The notes below the pieces were generated by a model. That model searched no databases. It had not been told where the DNA came from and saw only the letters and a list, made by a program, of their open reading frames with translations. This document shows positions 47,172-59,022 of a stretch of DNA of 64,000 nucleotides, in pieces. Origin of the DNA: Enterococcus sp. 9E7_DIV0242 (GTDB lineage: Bacteria; Bacillota; Bacilli; Lactobacillales; Enterococcaceae); contig NZ_CP147247.1 in the NCBI RefSeq assembly GCF_002140975.2, forward strand, positions 186,001 to 250,000. Direction: 5' to 3'. The translations under genes were made by a program, and so were the position numbers. How positions within the stretch are numbered: position 1 is the first letter of the stretch; the number at the start of each line of letters is the position of its first letter.

Positions 47172-48257
47172 TTGAAACGATTACTTATTTTAGAAGATGG
47201 AACTGTCTTTGAAGGAAAGGCCTTCGGAGCGGATGCAAATGTAGTAGGCGAAGTCGTATTTACAACAAGTATGACTGGCTATCAGGAAACAATCACTGAC
47301 CAAAGCTTCAACGGTCAGATCATCACCTTTACGTACCCAATGGTAGGGAACTACGGAATCAACCGTGATGATTATGAATCTATTGCTCCAACCTGTAAAG
47401 GAGTAGTAGTTAAAGAGTTTGCACGTCTGGCTTCTAATTGGAGGAATCAGCTTACTTTAGATGAATTTCTAAAGCGTAAAGGTATTCCTGGGATTGCCGG
47501 GATCGATACACGTGCACTGACGAAAAAACTTCGTTCGGCAGGAACAATGAAGGGAATGCTTGTTGATAAAGGGGATGAACTAAACCATCTCTTTGATCAA
47601 TTGAAAGCGACCGTGTTGCCGCACAATCAAGTGGCTCAGGTTTCTACAACAAAGCCTTACCCTAGTCCGGGGATCGGCAGAAATGTCGTGGTTGTTGATT
47701 TTGGGTTGAAACACAGTATTTTACGTGAGCTTTCCAAAAGAGAATGCAACCTGACTGTTTTACCATACAATACGGATGCACAGACGATTCTTGATCTTCA
47801 TCCAGATGGGGTGATGTTGACGAATGGACCAGGCGATCCAAAAGATGTACCTGGTGCAATCGAAATGATCCAGCAGATTCAAGGGAAAGTCCCCATTTTC
47901 GGTATATGCTTGGGGCACCAGTTGTTTTCATTAGCAAATGGCGCAGACACGTATAAGATGAAATTTGGTCACCGCGGATTAAATCATCCGGTAAAAGAAA
48001 TTGCAACAGGGCGTATTGATTTCACCTCACAAAACCATGGGTATGCAGTTGATGAAAACACCATTGATCCTGAGAAGCTGATGGTCACTCATATTGAAAT
48101 CAATGATGGAACTGTTGAGGGAGTCAGACATAGAGAATTCCCGGCGTTTACTGTTCAATACCATCCAGATGCTGCACCTGGTCCTCATGATGGACTGCAC
48201 CTGTTTGACGAATTTATGGAATTAATGGATGCATGGAAGGAGCAGAGAAATGCCTAA
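47172..48257 (+). CDS. carA: Carbamoyl-phosphate synthase small (glutaminase) chain
   Basis: A 361-residue glutamine amidotransferase subunit that feeds ammonia to CarB. The class I amidotransferase site is [20 protein letters not shown] with the nucleophilic cysteine in CLGHQ; the companion His/Glu motif lies at [13 protein letters not shown]. The start is a TTG after AGGAGGAAGTG; the stop overlaps the carB start by eight bases. It lies third among the biosynthetic genes. It is also called pyrAA. Confidence 0.97.
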   Translation: MKRLLILEDGTVFEGKAFGADANVVGEVVFTTSMTGYQETITDQSFNGQIITFTYPMVGNYGINRDDYESIAPTCKGVVVKEFARLASNWRNQLTLDEFLKRKGIPGIAGIDTRALTKKLRSAGTMKGMLVDKGDELNHLFDQLKATVLPHNQVAQVSTTKPYPSPGIGRNVVVVDFGLKHSILRELSKRECNLTVLPYNTDAQTILDLHPDGVMLTNGPGDPKDVPGAIEMIQQIQGKVPIFGICLGHQLFSLANGADTYKMKFGHRGLNHPVKEIATGRIDFTSQNHGYAVDENTIDPEKLMVTHIEINDGTVEGVRHREFPAFTVQYHPDAAPGPHDGLHLFDEFMELMDAWKEQRNA

Positions 48258-51200
48258 ACGTACAGATATAAAGAAGATCATGGTTATTGGTTCTGGTCCA
48301 ATCATTATTGGTCAGGCCGCAGAATTTGATTATGCGGGCACGCAGGCATGTCTCGCCCTAAGAGAAGAAGGCTACGAGGTCGTTTTGGTCAATTCGAATC
48401 CTGCAACGATCATGACAGATAAGGAAATCGCCGATAAAGTTTATATTGAACCGATCACACTTGAGTTTGTATCAAGAATTCTTCGTAAAGAGCGTCCCGA
48501 CGCGTTACTACCAACCCTTGGTGGTCAAACAGGCTTGAACATGGCAATGGAGCTTGCGGCTTCCGGCATCCTAGATGAACTGGAGGTTGAACTGCTAGGA
48601 ACGAAATTAAGTGCGATCGATCAAGCGGAAGACCGTGACCTATTCAAACAGCTGATGGAGGAATTAGGTCAACCGATTCCTGAGAGTGATATTGTACACA
48701 CTGTCGAAGAAGCGGTGGCGTTTGCTGATACGATTGGTTATCCGATCATTGTTCGTCCCGCATTTACGCTTGGTGGGACTGGTGGCGGAATGTGTGACAA
48801 TGAAGAAGAGCTGAGGATCGTTGCTGAAAATGGGTTGAAGCTTTCTCCAGCTACGCAATGTTTGATCGAGAAAAGTATTGCTGGGTTCAAGGAAATTGAA
48901 TACGAAGTGATGCGTGACTCAGCAGATAATGCTATCGTTGTTTGTAACATGGAAAACTTTGATCCGGTCGGCATTCATACAGGAGATTCGATTGTATTTG
49001 CGCCAAGTCAGACCTTGTCAGATTATGAATATCAAATGCTGAGAGATGCTTCCTTGAAAATTATTCGAGCGTTGAAGATCGAAGGTGGCTGTAACGTTCA
49101 ACTTGCACTAGATCCTCATAGCTTCAATTATTACGTGATTGAAGTAAATCCTCGGGTTTCTCGTTCCTCTGCTTTGGCAAGTAAGGCGACAGGCTATCCG
49201 ATTGCCAAATTGGCAGCGAAGATTGCTGTTGGTCTGACATTGGATGAAATGAAGAATCCGGTAACAGGAACAACCTATGCAGAGTTTGAACCGGCGTTGG
49301 ATTATGTTGTAGCGAAAATTCCACGTTGGCCGTTTGACAAGTTTGAAAAGGGCGATCGTTTGCTTGGAACGCAGATGAAAGCAACCGGAGAAGTTATGGC
49401 AATCGGCAGAAACATTGAGGAATCTTTACTTAAAGCTGTTCGCTCACTGGAAATTGGAACTCACCACAATGAGTTGAAGGAGTTAAAAGAAGTTTCCGAT
49501 GATGCTTTGACTGAAAAAGTGGTCAAAGCCCAAGATGATCGCTTGTTCTATCTCTCAGAAGCTTTGAGAAGAGGCTATACGATTGAAGAATTAGCGCTTT
49601 TGACGAAAATCGATTTGTTCTTCCTTGATAAGTTGTTGCACATCGTAGAATTAGAAACGGAACTTGCTGCAAATATTGATGATTTAGATGTTTTAAAGGA
49701 TGCGAAGCAAAATGGCTTTACGGATCGCAAGATTGCCGAGCTGTGGCAAACAACACCTGAAGCGATTGTTCAAATTCGTAAAGCGCATGGCATTGTACCC
49801 GTTTATAAAATGGTTGATACTTGTGCGGCGGAATTTGAATCACAAACACCTTATTTTTATAGTACCTACGAATTTGAAAATGAGAGTGTTCGCTCAGAAA
49901 AACCGTCAGTATTAGTTTTAGGATCAGGACCGATTCGTATTGGTCAAGGGGTAGAATTTGACTACGCAACGGTTCATTCTGTGAAGGCTATTCAAGCAGC
50001 GGGCTATGAAGCAATTATTATGAACAGTAATCCTGAAACAGTGTCAACGGATTTCTCAATTTCTGACAAGCTGTATTTTGAGCCGCTGACCTTGGAAGAT
50101 GTCATGAATGTCATTGACTTAGAGCAACCAACTGGGGTTATCGTTCAGTTCGGTGGTCAAACAGCGATCAACCTAGCAGAACCTTTAACGAAAAATGGCG
50201 TAAAAATCCTAGGAACGACGATCGAAGATTTGGATCGAGCAGAAAACAGAGATTTATTTGAACAGGCAATGAATGAGTTGAATATTCCGCAACCTCCTGG
50301 CGACACAGCAGTCAGCGAAAGTGAAGCAGTAGCGATTGCAGATCGCATCGGTTATCCGGTATTGGTTCGCCCTAGCTATGTGTTGGGTGGTCGAGCAATG
50401 GAAATCGTAGAAAATCAGAAGGATCTTGAAGATTACATGCGTAATGCAGTGAAAGCTTCGCCGGAACATCCGGTTTTAGTAGATAGCTATTTATTAGGAC
50501 GCGAATGTGAAGTGGATGCTATCTGTGATGGGGAAACAGTACTGATTCCTGGAATCATGGAGCATATTGAACGCGCGGGTGTCCATTCCGGAGATTCAAT
50601 GGCTGTTTATCCGCCACAAACACTTTCTGATGCAATCAAAGAAACTATTGCGGACTATACAAAAAAATTGGCACATGGGTTAAACTGTATTGGCATGATG
50701 AATATTCAGTTTGTCATCCATGATGAGACAGTCTATGTCATTGAGGTCAATCCAAGAGCCAGCCGTACCGTGCCGTTTTTAAGTAAAATCACAGGAATCC
50801 CAATGGCTCAGGTAGCAACAAAAGCAATTCTTGGTGAAAAGCTGACGGATTTAGGTTATGAAGATGGCCTCTATCCAGAAAGTCAGCAAGTTCATATCAA
50901 AGCACCCGTTTTCTCTTTCACAAAATTACAAAAAGTGGACACTTATCTTGGCCCTGAAATGAAATCGACAGGTGAAGTTATGGGCTCAGACTATAGTTTG
51001 GAGAAAGCTCTTTATAAGGCGTTTGAAGCTTCTGGCCTGCATTTACCAAGTTATGGCGCAGTACTCTTTACAATCGCTGACGAAACCAAAGAAGAAGCCC
51101 TAGATTTAGCAAAACGTTTTAATAGTATCGGATACAGTCTGGTAGCTACCTCAGGAACAGCGAAGTTCTTTGCAGAAGCCGGTCTTCGCGTCAAGACAGT

Positions 51201-51438
51201 CTTGAAAATCGAAGAACAGGAAGTAGGAAAAGAAACGGTTGTTGACTTGATTCGCAGCGGCCAGACACAGGTCGTGGTCAATACGATGGATAAGAATCGT
51301 TCGTCCGTGAATGAAGATGGCTTTATTATCAGAAGAGAATCCGTTGAGCATGGCGTTCCATTATTTACTTCGCTGGATACCGCGAATGCTATTTTGAAAG
51401 TATTGGAATCAAGAGCCTTTTCAACAGAGGCGATATAG
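48250..51438 (+). CDS. carB: Carbamoyl-phosphate synthase large chain
   Basis: A 1062-residue ATP-dependent subunit that makes carbamoyl phosphate from bicarbonate, ammonia and two ATP. Two homologous ATP-grasp halves (about 1-400 and 550-930) each carry GSGPI[IR]IGQ and the metal-binding EVNPR motif; the MGS-like allosteric domain is C-terminal (about 935-1055). ATG 48250 is chosen as AAGGAG precedes it; the frame also reaches ATG 48229 inside carA. The start overlaps carA by eight bases. A 224-base gap with two hairpins separates it from pyrK. Confidence 0.97.
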   Translation: MPKRTDIKKIMVIGSGPIIIGQAAEFDYAGTQACLALREEGYEVVLVNSNPATIMTDKEIADKVYIEPITLEFVSRILRKERPDALLPTLGGQTGLNMAMELAASGILDELEVELLGTKLSAIDQAEDRDLFKQLMEELGQPIPESDIVHTVEEAVAFADTIGYPIIVRPAFTLGGTGGGMCDNEEELRIVAENGLKLSPATQCLIEKSIAGFKEIEYEVMRDSADNAIVVCNMENFDPVGIHTGDSIVFAPSQTLSDYEYQMLRDASLKIIRALKIEGGCNVQLALDPHSFNYYVIEVNPRVSRSSALASKATGYPIAKLAAKIAVGLTLDEMKNPVTGTTYAEFEPALDYVVAKIPRWPFDKFEKGDRLLGTQMKATGEVMAIGRNIEESLLKAVRSLEIGTHHNELKELKEVSDDALTEKVVKAQDDRLFYLSEALRRGYTIEELALLTKIDLFFLDKLLHIVELETELAANIDDLDVLKDAKQNGFTDRKIAELWQTTPEAIVQIRKAHGIVPVYKMVDTCAAEFESQTPYFYSTYEFENESVRSEKPSVLVLGSGPIRIGQGVEFDYATVHSVKAIQAAGYEAIIMNSNPETVSTDFSISDKLYFEPLTLEDVMNVIDLEQPTGVIVQFGGQTAINLAEPLTKNGVKILGTTIEDLDRAENRDLFEQAMNELNIPQPPGDTAVSESEAVAIADRIGYPVLVRPSYVLGGRAMEIVENQKDLEDYMRNAVKASPEHPVLVDSYLLGRECEVDAICDGETVLIPGIMEHIERAGVHSGDSMAVYPPQTLSDAIKETIADYTKKLAHGLNCIGMMNIQFVIHDETVYVIEVNPRASRTVPFLSKITGIPMAQVATKAILGEKLTDLGYEDGLYPESQQVHIKAPVFSFTKLQKVDTYLGPEMKSTGEVMGSDYSLEKALYKAFEASGLHLPSYGAVLFTIADETKEEALDLAKRFNSIGYSLVATSGTAKFFAEAGLRVKTVLKIEEQEVGKETVVDLIRSGQTQVVVNTMDKNRSSVNEDGFIIRRESVEHGVPLFTSLDTANAILKVLESRAFSTEAI

Positions 51439-51662
51439 CCGTTTACACAGTTTAAGATAATTTATCAGAAATGTCGTCCTCTGCTTTTTCCTAAAGAAGC
51501 AGAGACGACAATTATCGTATATTTAGGAAATAAAATACAACGCATATAAACCTATGTTAAATAATGAGAAGAGCGGTTACTTCCTTTCCCTACTAAATAC
51601 GGGGAAAAGGCACGTCTTGTGTAATGAACTATTTAACTGGATTTATAGAGAAGGAGTCGGAC
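51439..51662 (+). other. carB-pyrK gap with two hairpins without T-runs
   Basis: GTCGTCCTCTGCTT (51473-51486) pairs with AAGCAGAGACGAC (51497-51509) with one bulge. A second hairpin, CCTTTCCC with GGGGAAAAGG, lies near 51584-51610. Neither has a T-tract, so they look like processing or stability elements rather than terminators. No PyrR loop is seen. Confidence 0.5.
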
Positions 51663-54087
<2,425 letters not shown>

Positions 54088-54720
54088 ATGACTGAATTAG
54101 CAAAAAATATTGCCAAAGATTTATTAAAGATTGAAGCTGTTTTTTTAAGTCCAAATGATCCATTTACGTGGGCAAGCGGGATCAAAAGCCCAATTTATTG
54201 TGATAACCGAATCACGATGAGTTATCCAATGATTCGTAAAGAAATCGCGCAGGGACTAGCTGATCAGATCAGAGAAAATTATCCTGAGGTTGAAGTGATT
54301 GCCGGTACAGCAACGGCTGGTATTCCACATGCTGCTTGGGTAGCAGATATTTTGGATTTGCCAATGGTTTATATCCGCAGCAAGGCTAAAGAACATGGAA
54401 AAGGCAACCAAATCGAAGGACGGATTTCAGAAGGTCAGAAAATGGTTATTATCGAAGACCTGATTTCTACCGGTGGAAGTGTACTGGAAGCTGCGGAAGC
54501 AGCGAAGCGTGAAGGTGCGGATGTATTGGGCGTAGCTGCAATCTTTACGTATGAGCTGCCAAAAGGTAAAGAAAATTTCGCTACTCAAGGAATTGAGTTA
54601 TTGACATTGACGAATTACTCAACGCTATTAGAAGCAGCATTGGAGTCTCAATATATTGAAGAAAAAGATTTGGACTTGTTGAAGGAATGGAAACAGAATC
54701 CAGAGGCATGGAACAAGTAG
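54088..54720 (+). CDS. pyrE: Orotate phosphoribosyltransferase
   Basis: A 210-residue enzyme that makes OMP from orotate and PRPP. The PRPP-binding motif [12 protein letters not shown] (about 121-132) and the substrate loop with [17 protein letters not shown] are intact. It abuts pyrF with no spacer and is the last gene of the pyr operon. Two hairpins lie at 54757-54812 and 54815-54846; the operon probably ends there. The site GGGGAAAAATA precedes the ATG. No anomaly is seen. Confidence 0.97.
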   Translation: MTELAKNIAKDLLKIEAVFLSPNDPFTWASGIKSPIYCDNRITMSYPMIRKEIAQGLADQIRENYPEVEVIAGTATAGIPHAAWVADILDLPMVYIRSKAKEHGKGNQIEGRISEGQKMVIIEDLISTGGSVLEAAEAAKREGADVLGVAAIFTYELPKGKENFATQGIELLTLTNYSTLLEAALESQYIEEKDLDLLKEWKQNPEAWNK

Positions 54721-54756
54721 TTTTTTTCTGAAAACAAAAGAAATTCTTTCGAATTA

Positions 54757-54846
54757 TATAGCAAAAAAGAGGGACGATCATCGAAATGAAAATTGTTCTT
54801 CTTTTTGCTATAAGCCTTGATTGAAAGCGGGAGAGTTCAATCAAGG
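54757..54846. terminator. Two hairpins after pyrE, probable operon end
   Basis: The first (54757-54812) pairs TATAGCAAAAAAGA with TCTTCTTTTTGCTATA across a long loop; a T-rich arm could serve as terminator. The second (54815-54825 with 54836-54846) is a perfect 11-bp stem CCTTGATTGAA/TTCAATCAAGG without a T-run. Confidence 0.55.
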
Positions 54847-54988
54847 AAGATTATCTTAATATGAGGGTTTGTTAATGCTATTTAATTGATTTGGTGGATT
54901 CTATCATCCACATAATTTGACGGATATCTTGAAATAAGATACAGTATCAAAATAAAATAGTGCACTCAAAGAAGCAATGGAGGGGCGT

Positions 54989-55699
54989 ATGAAAAAGAGA
55001 AATATAAGAAATATGGATGTAGAATGGAGTTATTCCGGCGATCGAGGCCCAGAGCATTGGCATACCTTATGTGACTGGTTTGCTCAAGGAGCGGCCTTTC
55101 CAGATCAATCACCGATTTCTCTTGCGTATACGTCTATTTGTGGTCAAAAAACAGTGGATGAGAGTATTGCTTTTCATTATGAAGAAGAGCTGTTTTCAGA
55201 AAAAGAATTTAAGAATACGATTCATTTTGTTCCACCAAATACACAGAGCTTTCTGGTTTTTCAAGGGACGGAGTATCGGTTGACAGATATTCATTTCCAT
55301 ACACCAAGCGAGCATCTATTGGAAGAGATTCAGTATCCGATAGAATTTCACTTAGTTCATATGAATGAAGCAGGACAAAACTTGGTTGTCGGATGCCTGT
55401 TTGATCTTGTTGAAGAGGAGAATAAATTTTCTCAATTGAAGAAACGGATCGAGGTTAGTCAACGAACACATGAGTTTTCGTTCGATCCTTCGCTATTTTT
55501 ACCGGAGCAACGGGCGCATTTTCACTATACGGGTTCGTTGACTACGCCACCGACAAAAGGACCGATCCCTTGGTTTGTTTTTCAAGAGACGCAAAAAATG
55601 GATTGGGCACTTGTTCGTTTGTTGAAAGCAGGAATGTTAGAATACAATAACAGACCTTTGCAGGCGAAGAATCAGAGAAAGATTTATTTTGTTGAGTAA
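54989..55699 (+). CDS. Alpha-class carbonic anhydrase
   Basis: A 236-residue zinc enzyme that interconverts CO2 and bicarbonate. The three zinc histidines lie in IHFHTPSEH (two) and IEFHLVHMN (one), and WSYSGDRGPEHW at the N-terminus and GSLTTPPTKGPIPWFVF near the C-terminus are classic. There is no signal peptide (MKKRNIRNMDVEWSYSG), unlike many bacterial alpha enzymes that are exported, so it probably works in the cytoplasm. ATG 54989 is chosen; the ATG at 54977 overlaps the GGAGG site. A LysR regulator starts 12 bases after it. It may supply bicarbonate, for example to CarB next door. Confidence 0.88.
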   Translation: MKKRNIRNMDVEWSYSGDRGPEHWHTLCDWFAQGAAFPDQSPISLAYTSICGQKTVDESIAFHYEEELFSEKEFKNTIHFVPPNTQSFLVFQGTEYRLTDIHFHTPSEHLLEEIQYPIEFHLVHMNEAGQNLVVGCLFDLVEEENKFSQLKKRIEVSQRTHEFSFDPSLFLPEQRAHFHYTGSLTTPPTKGPIPWFVFQETQKMDWALVRLLKAGMLEYNNRPLQAKNQRKIYFVE

Positions 55700-55711
55700 T
55701 GGAGAGAAGAT

Positions 55712-56614
55712 ATGAATATCAAGAAAATGAAATATGTTGTGGCAGTAGCTGATAGTGGTGGTTTCCGAGAAGCTGCTAAGCGTCTGTTTGTCACACAACC
55801 AAGTCTTTCAAATGGTATCAAGGAGTTGGAGGAAGACTTAGGTGTAACGCTGTTTATCCGAACAAATAAAGGGGCAACGTTGACCGAAGAGGGGATTGTA
55901 TTTTTGTCACATGCTGAAAAAATATTGACACAGCTATCATTGTTAGAGAACCGCTTTCAACATCATCAAAAGGAAGAGCGTTTCTCCATTTCTTCTCAGC
56001 ATTATGATTTCTTGGGTGAGATCATGGCAGCCACTATTCGGAAATTTGAAGAACAATATACGGATTTTCGTCTGTTTGAGACCACGACATTAAAGGTTAT
56101 TGAAGATGTGAAGAGCTACAATAGCGATATCGGTATTCTTTATTTAAACAGTCAAAATCGATCAGGAATAAAGCGGCATTTATCTGGGACAAATCTGACG
56201 TATGAAGTGATTGGTGGATTTACCACACATGTATTTGTTGGGAAACATCACCCGTTAGCAGATGAAAAGGAATTGAGTGTCGAACAGCTGCTGGATTATC
56301 CTCAAATCCGGTTTATCCAAGAAGGTAGTGAGTTCAATTATTTCTCAGAGGATCTCTTAACTGAATCGAACCAACAAGCAGTAATCCAAGTCAGCGATCG
56401 TGGGACATTGATGAATATTTTGACAGGGACACAAGCTTATGCCACTGGCTCAGGGATAATCACAGGATTTACTAAAAAGGAAATAAAGCTGATTCCTTTG
56501 ATAGGGCAGGAAGAAAATAAAATCTGTATTCTTTATCAGAAAAATCAGCAAAAAAGTACTATCCTTGCTTACTTCATAGATCAGCTAAAAAAAACACTCG
56601 CTGCTTTTTCTTAA
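55712..56614 (+). CDS. LysR-family transcriptional regulator
   Basis: A 300-residue regulator with an N-terminal winged helix-turn-helix (about 1-60: GGFREAAKRLFVTQPSLSNG) and a C-terminal substrate-binding domain (about 90-295). The spacing of 12 bases after the carbonic anhydrase gene suggests co-transcription, so it may regulate that gene or unknown targets elsewhere. The effector site lacks recognisable specificity marks. The start is ATG with GGAGAGAAG upstream. A 258-base gap follows before the next gene, with no clear terminator. Confidence 0.9.
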   Translation: MNIKKMKYVVAVADSGGFREAAKRLFVTQPSLSNGIKELEEDLGVTLFIRTNKGATLTEEGIVFLSHAEKILTQLSLLENRFQHHQKEERFSISSQHYDFLGEIMAATIRKFEEQYTDFRLFETTTLKVIEDVKSYNSDIGILYLNSQNRSGIKRHLSGTNLTYEVIGGFTTHVFVGKHHPLADEKELSVEQLLDYPQIRFIQEGSEFNYFSEDLLTESNQQAVIQVSDRGTLMNILTGTQAYATGSGIITGFTKKEIKLIPLIGQEENKICILYQKNQQKSTILAYFIDQLKKTLAAFS

Positions 56615-56872
56615 AGTGTGAGGATTCAAGAGGAATAGAACCAAACAATATTTTTTATAAAGTCATTGCCTTCTAGTAGAATGTGCACTGGCTTTTTTGT
56701 ATTTAAGAGGAAGGAAAATGTTTTTTTATCAAAATTCATTCTAGTGAAATGACGATCTTGATTTGTTGCGTATCTTTAATTTAGAACACGTAAATCAGAC
56801 ACAGGAAGATGAAAAACTCTTTCCTGTACGTATGGCTGAAAAGGAGTTCATTTATAGGTGGGAGGGGATGAC
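56615..56872 (+). other. Gap before the secretion-module genes
   Basis: No terminator with a strong stem or consensus promoter is evident; the tract is AT-rich. A weak AT-rich stretch near 56735-56790 could contain the promoter of the following six-gene run. Confidence 0.35.
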
Positions 56873-57160
56873 ATGAAAATACGTTTGGAATACTCAGGCT
56901 TAGAAAGCTTGACAAAGCAGCTGAACGCTCAATTGGACGTTTTTCAACAATGCATTGCGGAGTTGAATCGGTTGATTCACTCAGTGCCGGATTCATGGGC
57001 AGGAAGAGCAGCTGAGACCTATGTCAATCAATTTGATGAGCTGCAGCCAGCGTTTGAACAAACGGAATGCATCATTGAGCAGTTGGAGCTACAAGTGAAA
57101 CATACGATGGCAGCTATGAAGGAAAAAGATGAATCTCTCGCAAAAAAACTAGATTTTTAA
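56873..57160 (+). CDS. WXG100-like small helical protein of the type VII secretion module
   Basis: A 95-residue helical protein with two helices linked by a turn around PDSWAGRAAETY, matching the WXG (W-x-G) hairpin of EsxA-like and LXG-associated partners. The length is typical. ATG 56873 is selected; the frame extends to GTG 56858 but that overlaps the ribosome site GGGAGGGG. It is the first of six same-strand genes with short gaps, ending in the hydrolase at 58992. In such clusters these proteins dimerise and form a secretion signal with the effector's helical domain; this is by analogy. Confidence 0.75.
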   Translation: MKIRLEYSGLESLTKQLNAQLDVFQQCIAELNRLIHSVPDSWAGRAAETYVNQFDELQPAFEQTECIIEQLELQVKHTMAAMKEKDESLAKKLDF

Positions 57161-57180
57161 TAGCTGTTGGGGGAAAAGAG

Positions 57181-57606
57181 ATGAAGGAATCATATTATCA
57201 AGGTCAGATGAAAGCCAAACAACAGGAGATTTACCAAATAGAGGATGAACTGAGGGTAAAGCAACGTGAAATAGAATATTTACATATTTTTAAGCAGGAA
57301 CATCAGAAAAAGACAGCTGAAATTGAAGCTCATTTTCAGCATAGAAATCAAAGAATAAAACAGAGTGCTGTTGACGATGTACAGGTAAAATTTCTGCGTT
57401 CTTATCAAATGTCTATGGGTGATTTACTAAAGGAAAATAGCTTGCACACACAAAGAAAAGAAGAAGAACAGCAGGAAATTACTCATGCTGTTCAACGATT
57501 GGAGGATGAAATCGTCACATTAAGAAGACAAAGAGTGATTTATGAGAATCAGCTATCAGAGCTACATTACCAGATGAAAATGGATAGGGGGAAGAAGGTT
57601 GAGTAA
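57181..57606 (+). CDS. Coiled-coil protein, YwqH-like (DUF5082)
   Basis: A 141-residue protein made almost wholly of charged heptads (QQEIYQIEDELRVKQREIEY near the start, then EEEQQEITHAVQRLEDEIV), with a conserved middle FLRSYQMSMGDLL. The length and position match YwqH/YxiB-type DUF5082 proteins that precede LXG toxin genes in bacilli. It starts 20 bases after the WXG-like gene with GGGGGAAAAGAG upstream. It probably pairs with the neighbouring small proteins. The family call is from length, coiled coil and order, not from a search. Confidence 0.6.
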   Translation: MKESYYQGQMKAKQQEIYQIEDELRVKQREIEYLHIFKQEHQKKTAEIEAHFQHRNQRIKQSAVDDVQVKFLRSYQMSMGDLLKENSLHTQRKEEEQQEITHAVQRLEDEIVTLRRQRVIYENQLSELHYQMKMDRGKKVE

Positions 57607-57883
57607 GGAGTTGAAAATTTCAGATGCAGAATACATCTTTGCTGAAAATACCCTGCTTGCTTATTTAACCGCCATGGTTGAAGCTGAAATAGAGTTTCAA
57701 AAAGTGATAGGGGCTGTTCTGATTCATGCCTTAGAAGACCCTGTGATTTCAACCAAGCTAGGAAATCTTTCTGAGAAAATGTCTGCAATTGCTGAGAAGA
57801 CAAGCAGGTTGGCCAACGGACTTACTGGAGGAAGCCATGACTTTATCACAGATATTGATGAAAAGGATCAGTTTATTTATTAA
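57599..57883 (+). CDS. YwqI-like small helical protein (DUF5344-type)
   Basis: A 94-residue protein starting at TTG 57599, which overlaps the preceding stop by eight bases; GGGGGAAGAAGG lies just upstream. It has a helix-turn-helix hairpin pattern with no W-x-G, and acidic residues in the tail GSHDFITDIDEKDQ. This resembles YwqI-type partners of LXG toxins in size and order. In the related systems these proteins act as targeting chaperones for the effector. The assignment is by position and composition, so moderate. Confidence 0.55.
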   Translation: MSKELKISDAEYIFAENTLLAYLTAMVEAEIEFQKVIGAVLIHALEDPVISTKLGNLSEKMSAIAEKTSRLANGLTGGSHDFITDIDEKDQFIY

Positions 57884-57898
57884 GTGGAGGAGAATAGC

Positions 57899-58195
57899 AT
57901 GAGTAAGATACAGCTTGATACGGAAGAATTAGACGGATTAAAAATGGCTATGCATCGATCAATAGATAGAATCAAAGAGGTTTCTTCTGGTGGGTATGTC
58001 ACAGAAAATCTTTTCAATGAGAGTCAAGGGGCCTCTGCTGACTCGCTTTCCCAATGTTTAGCAGTATTGGTAAAATGCTCCAACCAAATGGAGGGAATTA
58101 TTGGAAAGACAAGCTTGTTTTTAGAAGAAATAATTGAGGGATTTACAGAGGTTGATTCAACTAGTGCGTCAAAAATCAACAGCCATGGTAAGTAA
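57899..58195 (+). CDS. Second small helical partner protein
   Basis: A 98-residue protein with amphipathic helices (ELDGLKMAMHRSIDRIKEVS and CLAVLVKCSNQMEGIIGKTS) separated by a glycine-rich turn, and an acidic serine-rich tail. The W-x-G is absent. It looks like another Esx/Lap-type partner. ATG 57899 is used because GGAGGAG lies eight bases upstream; GTG 57884 overlaps it. It is followed by the lipoprotein gene. Its function is assigned by cluster context only. Confidence 0.55.
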   Translation: MSKIQLDTEELDGLKMAMHRSIDRIKEVSSGGYVTENLFNESQGASADSLSQCLAVLVKCSNQMEGIIGKTSLFLEEIIEGFTEVDSTSASKINSHGK

Positions 58196-58254
58196 GAGTT
58201 AGTGAATAGTTTGGAAAGGTTGTCGCTATTAAAAATATGGAAATAAAGGTGGGA

Positions 58255-59022
58255 ATGAAAAAAGCATTTATCAGTAATGTGATACTGTTATTTTTTATAA
58301 TGGGAGGGTGTAGAAGGATGAACCAAGAGGAGATACAAGCTCAAGCTACCAGAGAAGAAGTAAAGCAAGAGATGTTGGCGCATCTTCAACAAAAGTATGG
58401 AGAAGACTTTGTGTGTCAGTCGATAGAGTATAAATCATGGGCGCAGCCTGGGTATGAAAATATGCTGGCTTATCCTGTAGAGAACGACAGCGAAGAAACC
58501 TTTGCTGTTTATCGTTATGATGATGGTGCTAGCTATGAAGACGGGTATGTGGGCTTGTTGATGAAGCCTCGTTATCTCGAGTTTATCAAGCTGATAATCA
58601 AGAAGCATTTTGAAGAAAACACTATTACTCTCAATTACAACTATGCCTATCCCAGCTCATTTGATTCTGACATATCATTTGAGGAATTTTTACGCTATGC
58701 GAATAAAAAGAATAACATTACCATTTCTATCCATGTATTGGTACAGGAGGGGTTCACTGAAAAAAGCTTGAATACTATTTTTGAAGAGGTGAAAGATGAA
58801 CTAGAACAAACGATAAAGATAGGTTTTCTCTCAATTTCCTGCTATCTGGAGGCAAGTTATCGAGCAGATATCGAGGCGAGGGTGGGACAAAATCTGGGAT
58901 CAAGTAGTTTTCCAACGAAAAATAGACTATTGATGCGTCATGCCTCTTGGGGACAAATAGATTTTGAGTATGAGTACAAGGAGAGGGATGAATGGCTCAA
59001 CCAACAGAAGAAGAATTACTGA
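58255..59022 (+). CDS. Predicted lipoprotein, candidate immunity protein
   Basis: A 255-residue protein with a lipoprotein signal peptide: MKK, then the hydrophobic ISNVILLFFIM and the lipobox GGC at residue 19. The mature part is alpha/beta (VKQEMLAHLQQKYGEDFVCQ near the start). The lipobox -3 position is Met instead of Leu/Val, which is atypical but tolerated. Upstream ATG 58237 gives six extra residues; ATG 58255 has AAAGGTGGGA before it. It overlaps the hydrolase gene by 31 bases. By analogy with TilA of the staphylococcal TslA system, an exported lipoprotein beside a secreted lipase may protect the producer. No family match is claimed. Confidence 0.6.
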   Translation: MKKAFISNVILLFFIMGGCRRMNQEEIQAQATREEVKQEMLAHLQQKYGEDFVCQSIEYKSWAQPGYENMLAYPVENDSEETFAVYRYDDGASYEDGYVGLLMKPRYLEFIKLIIKKHFEENTITLNYNYAYPSSFDSDISFEEFLRYANKKNNITISIHVLVQEGFTEKSLNTIFEEVKDELEQTIKIGFLSISCYLEASYRADIEARVGQNLGSSSFPTKNRLLMRHASWGQIDFEYEYKERDEWLNQQKKNY

